From Nitrospirales bacterium (GTDB lineage Bacteria > Nitrospirota > Nitrospiria > Nitrospirales > UBA8639): DNA of 64,000 nt. The notes beneath the pieces are model-generated. The model saw nothing but the letters and a program-made list of their open reading frames with translations. It made no database searches and was not told the DNA's origin. The stretch covers positions 124,001-188,000 of the forward strand of contig JAJEJG010000006.1 of the NCBI GenBank assembly GCA_022828225.1, written 5' to 3'. The position numbers and the translations under genes are program-made. Below are positions 53,496 to 59,604 of the stretch, one piece after another; position 1 is the stretch's first letter, and each line of letters opens with the position of its first letter.

Positions 53496-53636
53496 GGAAC
53501 CCTTGATTTATCGCACTATCGGGCGCATGGCTGCGTTGTGTCCTCGCTCACCCCTCGCCTATCTTCATGATAAGCCTCGGGGTTCGCTGCGGGACGCCTT
53601 GCCCTGCATCCCGCTATCACAATAAATCAGGGATTC
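53496..53636 (-). repeat. Repeat family A, copy 3 (inverted)
   Basis: Reading the minus strand the order of blocks equals copies 1 and 2: CCCTGATTTATTGTGATAGC, GCGGGATGCAGGGCAAGGCG, TCCCGCAGCGAA, GAGCGAGGACACAACGC and GCGCCCGATAGTG, ending near GGAACCC. It lies in the divergent promoter region of proC and the secreted HEAT-like gene, with imperfect inverted ends. The rest of 53452-53761 holds nothing else that I can support. Confidence 0.9.
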
Positions 53637-53761
53637 TTTATCGACCTTGACTGCCCGATCCTGAAAGACGTGTTGCTTTTTTACGAGGCGGGAGTATAGT
53701 AAAAAGCACGATTGAGTAGCCACCCTCATGGCATGCCAACCCATGCGAAAGGAGGCTTCTT

Positions 53762-54868
53762 TTGAAAAATCGGCCGGTGGTTTTCATAATCTGTACGATC
53801 TTCAGCGTTTCACTCATTTGTGCCCCGGAAGGTTCGGCTCGCCGAACCCACTTGACTCCGGAACAAAAACAACAGCTCCAAAAAGCTCAGACCGTATTCG
53901 TGAACGCGCTTGCGCTCACGGAAAAAGGACGAACCGACTCCGAACCACTGCAGGCTCTCGTCTCTCAACGGCTTACGGAAGTCGGATTTTCCGTGACTGC
54001 CGACCGCAAACAAGCCCACGACGTCGAATTCAAGGTAAAGTGTGAAGAGCGGAAAACGTGGACCGGCACCACCGCGGAAGGAGGCGATGCCGAACTGCTT
54101 GATGCCCCGGCGCGGCTCTGGAAAGGACCGGCGTGTTTGTTGACCTATCTGGTCGATGGAAAGAACCTTGGATGGTACAAGGAAGTCCGAACGACCTTCC
54201 CGGATGCCATGGAAGCCGCCAAAAAAGCCGGAGCGAAAAACGCAGGGGACTATGCTCTGACCAAATTGGCCGAACGTCTCAATCAATATGATTTTCCGGT
54301 GCTGCTGGCGGCGGAATGGGGGCAGCCCGACCGGCTCATCCAACTGATCGACGCTCCGGACACGCCCAAAATCCGCAAACTGTTTATCCTGTCCGCGCTG
54401 AGCGAAATCGAAGCCGAAGCGGCGCTCCCGCACTTGACCAAGCTGATGCAGGATAAGGATCTGGCCCAGGAAGCCGTGGAGTCGCTCACCGGCGTGGGAG
54501 AAGATTCCATCCCGTTTCTCACCGATCTCTTTCAATCGTCAACGCAACCCGAGATTCAAGCGGCAGCCGCCAAGGCCTTGGGTGACGTGGCCGGAAGCAG
54601 CGGAAACCCCACGGCAATCCCCCCCCTGCTTGAATACCTGAAAGCCGCCTTAAAGAACTTCAATAGCTCTGACGATATTAATTTCCCCGTTTTAACCGAA
54701 GTTGTCTGGAGTCTCGGCAAACTCAGAGACGAAAACTCAATCGAACCCATGGACGAACTGAATCAGAGAGTTTGGCTAATCAGAGACACCTCGCAAGAAA
54801 TGGCAAACCTCCGGGAGGCGGCGAATTGGACGTATAAACAACTCGACCTGGACGGGCACGTCAGTTAA
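53762..54868 (+). CDS. Secreted HEAT-like repeat protein, paralog 1
   Basis: 368 residues with a TTG start at 53762 behind AAGGAGG. The signal peptide is VVFIICTIFSVSLICAPEGSA. Next comes an N-terminal domain with VFVNALALTEKG, HDVEFKVKCEERKTWTGTT and LWKGPACLLTYLVDGKNLGWYKEVRT. About residues 180-345 are helical repeats of HEAT type (ALPHLTKLMQDKDLAQEAVESL, IPFLTDLFQSSTQPEIQAAAAKAL). The protein at 54982 is a clear relative over the full length. Function unknown; likely a periplasmic scaffold. The 3' end carries a 17-bp tandem duplication. Confidence 0.8.
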   Translation: MKNRPVVFIICTIFSVSLICAPEGSARRTHLTPEQKQQLQKAQTVFVNALALTEKGRTDSEPLQALVSQRLTEVGFSVTADRKQAHDVEFKVKCEERKTWTGTTAEGGDAELLDAPARLWKGPACLLTYLVDGKNLGWYKEVRTTFPDAMEAAKKAGAKNAGDYALTKLAERLNQYDFPVLLAAEWGQPDRLIQLIDAPDTPKIRKLFILSALSEIEAEAALPHLTKLMQDKDLAQEAVESLTGVGEDSIPFLTDLFQSSTQPEIQAAAAKALGDVAGSSGNPTAIPPLLEYLKAALKNFNSSDDINFPVLTEVVWSLGKLRDENSIEPMDELNQRVWLIRDTSQEMANLREAANWTYKQLDLDGHVS

Positions 54869-54887
54869 CCGGGCACGTCAGTTACCC
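54854..54887 (+). repeat. 17-bp tandem duplication at the stop of paralog 1
   Basis: GGGCACGTCAGTTAACC (54854-54870) is followed by GGGCACGTCAGTTACCC (54871-54887), one mismatch. The first unit contains the stop codon TAA, so the copy adds only untranslated sequence. Together with the 7-bp duplication at 1238 it shows local slippage or duplication events. Confidence 0.85.
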
Positions 54888-54981
54888 CCCCTCTTTCCAT
54901 GCACACCCATTATTCGGTACTATTCATATTCCAGATACCGGTTTTCCAGGTTCACCCTGATCCCTGTCAGGAGGATTCATA

Positions 54982-56082
54982 ATGAGATACGTTTCAGGAA
55001 TACTCGTCTGCTTACTACTCTTGGCGGTCACGACCGAAAGTATGGCGCGCCGAAGCCACATCACAAACGAACAAAGGGCCCAATTAGCCAAGGTCAACAC
55101 GATATACCTCAACGTCCTTGCGCTGACGGAGAATGGGCGAGTACCGCCGGACAATCTGCTGACCACGGCCAAAACGCGGTTGGAAGCCATCGGATACAAA
55201 GTTGTCACCGACCGGAAAGAGCCCCATGACGTGGAGTTTCGGATGAAGTGCGAAGAACGGAAACGGTGGACGGGCACCACGCGCTCCGGCGGAGACGCGG
55301 AATTGGCCGACGCCCCTGCCCGCCTGTGGAAGGGACCGGCGTGTCTCTTCAATTATCGTCTCGAAGGGCGGGACTTGGGTTGGTATAAGGAAACCCGGAC
55401 TGATTTCGTGGACGCCTATGCCGCGGCACGAAAAGCCAAAGCCAAAAGCTCCGGACAATATGCCCTGGAACAACTGAACCTGAAGCTGCAGGAATTCGAT
55501 TTTCCCATCATGATCGCCACGGAATGGAGGCATACCGACCGTTTGGCTCAACTCCTGGAGAATCCGGATACGGATAAACGCCGCAAATTGCGGATTCTCT
55601 CCACGCTGTCACGGGTTCAATCAAAGCAGGCCTTTCCCCATTTGGTGAAATTGGCGAGAGATGAAAACGCCGAGTATGCCGAAGAAGCGATTATCGCTCT
55701 GGCCGGACTCGGCAGGTCGGCAACGCCCATACTCACGGATATCTTTGTCACGGCACAGAATTCGAAGATTCAAGCTGCCGCGGCCAAAGGATTGGGCTTG
55801 GTCGGCGCCCACACCGGCGACCCCGACATCACGCCGCCGTTGCTCGATTATCTCAACAAGAATTTGGAAGACATGGACGAATCCTCGGACATCGATTTTC
55901 CGGTGCTCACCGAAGTCGTCTGGTCGATAGCCAAACTCCGAAACGACAATTCCGTCGAACCGATTGAACAACTCAACATCAAGATCTGGCTCATCCGGGA
56001 CACGTCGGAGGCAATGAAAAAACTGCGGGAAGCCGCCAACGTCGCCACCAAAATGGTGGACCTCGACTATCAAATCATGTAG
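54982..56082 (+). CDS. Secreted HEAT-like repeat protein, paralog 2
   Basis: 366 residues, start preceded by AGGAGG. The signal peptide is YVSGILVCLLLLAVTTESMA. The remaining protein follows paralog 1 block by block: LALTENGRV, PHDVEFRMKCEERKRWTGTT, LWKGPACLFNYRLEGRDLGWYKETRT, HEAT-like AFPHLVKLARDENAEYAEEAI and the C-terminal SSDIDFPVLTEVVWSIAKLR. The tandem arrangement in the same orientation, 113 bp apart, indicates a local gene duplication. The two may interact or act on related ligands. Function unknown. Confidence 0.8.
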   Translation: MRYVSGILVCLLLLAVTTESMARRSHITNEQRAQLAKVNTIYLNVLALTENGRVPPDNLLTTAKTRLEAIGYKVVTDRKEPHDVEFRMKCEERKRWTGTTRSGGDAELADAPARLWKGPACLFNYRLEGRDLGWYKETRTDFVDAYAAARKAKAKSSGQYALEQLNLKLQEFDFPIMIATEWRHTDRLAQLLENPDTDKRRKLRILSTLSRVQSKQAFPHLVKLARDENAEYAEEAIIALAGLGRSATPILTDIFVTAQNSKIQAAAAKGLGLVGAHTGDPDITPPLLDYLNKNLEDMDESSDIDFPVLTEVVWSIAKLRNDNSVEPIEQLNIKIWLIRDTSEAMKKLREAANVATKMVDLDYQIM

Positions 56083-56107
56083 CACGGTCATTCGTGCGAC
56101 GATCAGG

Positions 56108-56187
56108 CTCTACCCCACCTATCCTCCCCTTACAAAGGGGAGGAACAGGAAGGGGCATGCTTCTTTTATTACCCTCCTGATTCCCCT
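56108..56187 (+). repeat. Repeat family B, truncated copy at the kinase 3' end
   Basis: CTCTACCCCACCT and hairpin CCTCCCCTTACAAAGGGGAGG with GGGGCATGC match the left part of the B elements, and GATTCCCCTC (56178-56187) matches the start of the right hairpin. After that the match stops exactly where the histidine kinase gene ends. A matching right-hand piece is at 59016-59040, across the foreign-looking segment. Confidence 0.7.
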
Positions 56188-58538
56188 CATTCTTCGCCAG
56201 GCCTCGCCATGCGGTAGCCGACGCCGCGCTCGTTGAAGATGTAGGTGGGGCGCGCGGCGGCGTCGCCGAGCTTCGCGCGGAGTTGTTTCACGAAGGAGCG
56301 CACGCGCTCGGGGTCGATGAAGCCGCGGCCCCACACCTGGCGCATCAGCGACTCCGACGTCACCACCTGCCCGGCGTTGACCGAGAGGATGCGCAGGATC
56401 TCGTACTCGGTGGCCGTGAGCGTCACCGCGCGCCCGTCCACCGTGACCCGGCGCCGTTCGTAGTCGATGGCGAGCGCGCCGAGCACGAACGGCTCGGCGC
56501 CCGCGTGGGCGCGCAGCGCCGCCCCGACCCGCGCGGTGAGTTCCGTCGCCGAGAAGGGCTTGACGAGGTAGTCGGCGGCGCCGGCCGTGAAGGCGCGCGC
56601 GATGGTCTCGTCGCGGCCGTAGCCCGAGATGAAGATGACCGGCTGGTCGGAGAGTTCCGGGACCTTGGCCATCAACTCGATCCCGTCGGTCCCGGGCAGC
56701 ATGAGGTCGAGCAGCACGAGCGTGGGCTGCTCGTTGAGGATGAGGGCGGGCAGTTCGTCCAGATCGGCGGTGACCAACACGGCGTAGCCCGCCTGCGTGA
56801 GCGCGTCGCGCACGAAGCGAAGCGTATGCGGGTCGTCGTCCACGACGAGGACGCACGGTTTCGCGGCCGGCTCGCCGGCGGGACGCCTGGCCGTCCGCCG
56901 GGCCCTCGCACCGGCGGCGCCGGCCTCGGTCACCGGAAGCGTGAAGGTGAACCGCGCGCCCTGCCCGAGCCCGGCGCTCTCGGCGCGGATGCGGCCCCCG
57001 TGCGCCTCCACCAGCCCCTTGCAGATCGCCAGCCCCAACCCGCTCGTCACGGTCCCGTGCTCGGCGTCGCCGCCGGTAAGCGCGACGTGCTTGCGAAAGA
57101 GCTGCCCCAGCAGCTCCGGCGGCACGCCCCGCCCCTCGTCGCGGACCGAGATTGCCACGTGCGTACCGTCGCGCGACGCCTCCACCCGTATGGGGGAGGA
57201 CTCCGGAGAGTGTCGGGCGGCGTTTGAGAGCAGATTGTTCAGCACCTGCACGATGCGCTCGCGGTCGGCCATCACCCGGGGCAGCTCCGGCGGCAGATCT
57301 ATGCGAACGGCGTGCCGGGCGCCGCCGCTCAGGAACGTGCTCCGCGCCCGGTCCACGAGCACGGCCACCTCCGAGGGCTCCGGCGCGACCGAGAGCGTCC
57401 CCGCCTCGATGCGGCCGGCGTCGAGGAGGTTGCCGATGAGCGCCTGCATGTGGTTGGCCTGCGCGTCGATGATGCGGAAGAACTGCTGCACCTCGGCCGG
57501 CGGCAGGGCGGGGGCGGCGCCGAGCACCGCGGCCGCCGACCCCTTGATGGCCGCAAGCGGCGTGCGCAACTCGTGGCTCACGAGCCCCAGGAACTCCGCG
57601 CGCTGGCGCTCGATCTCCTGGAGCGGGGCCAGGTCCTGCATGGTGACGACCACCGAGACCACCGCGCCGTCTTCGGCGCGGATCGGCGTGCCGTTGACCA
57701 GGATCGAGACGCTGCGCCCGTCCGGGACCGAGAGCACGAACTCCTCGGCGCGCACCGTCTCGCCGGTGCGGAGCCACTCTGCAACGGGGAACTCGCTCAG
57801 GCTCACCTCCCGGCCGTCGGGACAGCGGACCGTCACCACCTCGAGGAGCGCCTCCGTGGGGAGGTCCCCGGTGCGCAGGCCCTCGACGATACGTCGCGCC
57901 TCCCGATTGAACGACACCGGACGGCCGGTCCTCGCGTCGAACACCACCACGCCGACCGGCGAGGTCTCGACCAGGGCCTCGAGGTCGGCCCGCGCGCGCC
58001 GCTCCGCGCTGTGGGCGCGCGCGTTGGCGATGGCGGTCGCGGCCTGCGAGGCGAAGAGCATCAGCACCTCCTCGTCCTCGTCGGTGAACGCCGGCGCGTC
58101 CTCCTTCTCGGCGAGGAAGAAATGACCTACGGTCTCGCCGCGATGGCGCATCGGCGTGCCCTGGAAGGTCCTCGCGAGAATCAGGCCCGGGGAAAAGCCC
58201 AGCGAGCGGACCAGCGCGGGGAGGTCGGTGAGGCGAACCGGGCCCGGCAGGTCGTGCAGGTGCGCGAACAGCTTCGGTCCCTCCGGCCACTCGGCGAACC
58301 GGCGGTGCTCTTCCTCGGTGAAGCCGGAGGAGACGAAGTCGCGCACCTCGCCGGTCTCGTCAACGGTAGTGATGATGCCGTAGCGCGCACCGGTGAGCGC
58401 GCGGGCGGTATCGGCCGCCTCCTGCAGCACGGTGGCGAGGTCGAGGCTGGCGCTGGTGCGCAGGATGGCCGCGCTCAACGCGGCGAGGCGCTCGTGGGCC
58501 GCCTGGAGCGCGCGGCGCGTGTCGTCGGGACCGTTCAT
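56187..58538 (-). CDS. Hybrid histidine kinase with receiver and OmpR-type DNA-binding domain
   Basis: 783 residues from the ATG at 58538 (AAGGAGG upstream). Order: GAF (about 15-165), PAS (185-290), HisKA with phospho-His in SHELRTPL, HATPase with NNLLSNAARHSPE, DEGRGVPPE and GLGLAICKGL, an Ala/Arg linker, receiver with VVDDDPH and phospho-Asp in LLDLMLPG, then a winged helix of OmpR/PhoB type ending YIFNERGVGYRM. It is cytoplasmic, with no membrane segment. Input, phosphorelay and DNA binding are in one chain, so no partner is needed. The GC content is far above that of its neighbours, indicating transfer from a GC-rich donor. Confidence 0.9.
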   Translation of the reverse strand: MNGPDDTRRALQAAHERLAALSAAILRTSASLDLATVLQEAADTARALTGARYGIITTVDETGEVRDFVSSGFTEEEHRRFAEWPEGPKLFAHLHDLPGPVRLTDLPALVRSLGFSPGLILARTFQGTPMRHRGETVGHFFLAEKEDAPAFTDEDEEVLMLFASQAATAIANARAHSAERRARADLEALVETSPVGVVVFDARTGRPVSFNREARRIVEGLRTGDLPTEALLEVVTVRCPDGREVSLSEFPVAEWLRTGETVRAEEFVLSVPDGRSVSILVNGTPIRAEDGAVVSVVVTMQDLAPLQEIERQRAEFLGLVSHELRTPLAAIKGSAAAVLGAAPALPPAEVQQFFRIIDAQANHMQALIGNLLDAGRIEAGTLSVAPEPSEVAVLVDRARSTFLSGGARHAVRIDLPPELPRVMADRERIVQVLNNLLSNAARHSPESSPIRVEASRDGTHVAISVRDEGRGVPPELLGQLFRKHVALTGGDAEHGTVTSGLGLAICKGLVEAHGGRIRAESAGLGQGARFTFTLPVTEAGAAGARARRTARRPAGEPAAKPCVLVVDDDPHTLRFVRDALTQAGYAVLVTADLDELPALILNEQPTLVLLDLMLPGTDGIELMAKVPELSDQPVIFISGYGRDETIARAFTAGAADYLVKPFSATELTARVGAALRAHAGAEPFVLGALAIDYERRRVTVDGRAVTLTATEYEILRILSVNAGQVVTSESLMRQVWGRGFIDPERVRSFVKQLRAKLGDAAARPTYIFNERGVGYRMARPGEE

Positions 58539-58740
58539 CGGGGGTCGCCTCCTTTCCAATGGGAACTATCCGGAATAGTTGACGGCCCTTCCTCATTGTC
58601 GCTGCGGGATCGTATCCGCCGTCTTCTTGGCCGCATAAGATACGGCAGCTACAAATCAAAGAGGCCGGGGCCGGGTTCGCGGCGTGTGGGGCCGGGCGCG
58701 GCGACCGATTCGGACACCACTGGGCGAGGATAGCAGAAGC

Positions 58741-58782
58741 AAACCCAAAAAACCACGAAAAACACACGAAAAACATAAAAAA
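58741..58782 (+). promoter_or_regulatory. Phased A-tracts (predicted bent DNA) upstream of the kinase gene
   Basis: Runs of A at 58747-58752, 58758-58762, 58769-58773 and 58777-58782 have centres about 10.5, 11 and 8.5 bp apart. A-tracts in helical phase bend DNA. They lie some 200 bp upstream of the kinase start, where GC content drops sharply. Whether a promoter uses the bend is not known. Confidence 0.5.
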
Positions 58783-58874
58783 GGCACGCGAAACTCATAT
58801 AGTGTCGTGTCGTTTTTGGCCTATTATTTTTCTGGACTTATCCGGAACCTCAAGGAGAATTCAGAAAAGGCTTG

Positions 58875-59015
58875 TGCTATGATTTTGCTATGTCTTGCTA
58901 TGTTTAATGCTATGAATGCTATGTTTGTGCTATGCTTGCTATAATATTGCTATGAATTCTATATTTCTGCTATGTCTATGCTATCCTTGCTATGATATTG
59001 CTATGTCCTGCTATG
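58875..59015 (+). repeat. Array of 14 TGCTATG heptamers with a helical spacing
   Basis: TGCTATG or a close variant begins at 58875, 58886, 58896, 58908, 58917, 58928, 58937, 58948, 58957, 58968, 58979, 58988, 58999 and 59009. The steps are 9 to 12 bp with a mean near 10.3 bp, so all units face the same side of the helix. Units 7 (TGCTATA), 9 (TTCTATA) and 11 (TGCTATC) are variants. Spacers are AT-rich and not conserved. The whole unoccupied region 58539-58991 otherwise contains only the kinase leader and the A-tracts. Confidence 0.92.
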
Positions 59016-59543
59016 TTTCCCATCCTTTGTAAAGAGAGGCAAAATGGAGGAAAAAAGGGCGTCGCTTGGATCTGCTCTGTTTCTCTTCTTGTACTCGTTG
59101 TCTCTGTTTTCCCCGGTCCGGCTCAAGCCTCCGATGCCGAACGGGAACTCTCGCGGCTCCAAACGCAAGCCGAAAATGCGATGGCTCAGGGTGATCCTCA
59201 GGGCGCGGCCAACAGCATCGGCAGGGCCGCTTTGCTGGCCTCCCAACTCGACAAACAATCTGACGCAACCCGGCCGCCCTACCGAATCATGAGCGATCTG
59301 TTTCGAACACAGGAACAGGTGTATCGCGCCATTGCCCTGTTTCAACAGAGTGGAGAGCGAACCCCGGCCTCTTCCGGAATTTGCTCGTTACTCTCTCAAG
59401 GCGGGCAGCATGCCGTCCGGGCACTGGAGCACAATTCCGCCACAACAGCGAGTCCGGCTGTTCATGAACGCCTGCAACAGGAAACCATGGAATGGCTGGA
59501 AACCGTTCAGGAAGTGCAACAGGAATGGGATTGCAGGCAGTAG
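59013..59543 (+). CDS. Hypothetical secreted helical protein
   Basis: 176 residues if the ATG at 59013 is used; the ATG at 58992 would add seven. Both lie in or at the edge of the heptamer array, and neither has a good ribosome site. The signal sequence is KKGVAWICSVSLLVLVVSVFPGPAQA. The mature protein is helical (AERELSRLQTQAENAMAQGDPQGAANSIGRAALLASQL, VHERLQQETMEWLETVQEVQQEW), has a few Cys and looks like a small TPR- or four-helix protein. It is 61 bp upstream of the TonB receptor and may be its periplasmic or surface partner. Confidence 0.7.
   Translation: MFPILCKERQNGGKKGVAWICSVSLLVLVVSVFPGPAQASDAERELSRLQTQAENAMAQGDPQGAANSIGRAALLASQLDKQSDATRPPYRIMSDLFRTQEQVYRAIALFQQSGERTPASSGICSLLSQGGQHAVRALEHNSATTASPAVHERLQQETMEWLETVQEVQQEWDCRQ
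59016..59040 (+). repeat. Family B fragment, right-hand piece
   Basis: TTTCCCATCCTTTGTAAAG followed by AGAGGC resembles the right hairpin of family B (ATTCCCCTCCTTTGTAAAG...). It begins directly after the last TGCTATG unit. It complements the truncated copy at 56108-56187 and may be the other half of one disrupted element. Confidence 0.55.
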
Positions 59544-59604
59544 GCATGATGGATATATTACGTCCGCATAATTTTTCAGGGAGGCTTTGAGAGAGGGATT
59601 CAGC

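Noticed and set aside
56119-58290. Long minus-strand frame of 723 codons (Arg/Gly/Ala-rich) overlapping the kinase
   Set aside because: It is a shadow in another frame of the GC-rich kinase gene; low complexity, no domain, while the kinase frame has full catalytic motifs.
56797-58733. Long plus-strand frames of 442 and 473 codons
   Set aside because: Antisense shadows of the same GC-rich gene; absence of stops is expected at this base composition.
58875-59015. CRISPR array
   Set aside because: The repeated unit is only 7 bp with 2-5 bp spacers, and no cas gene is in the window.
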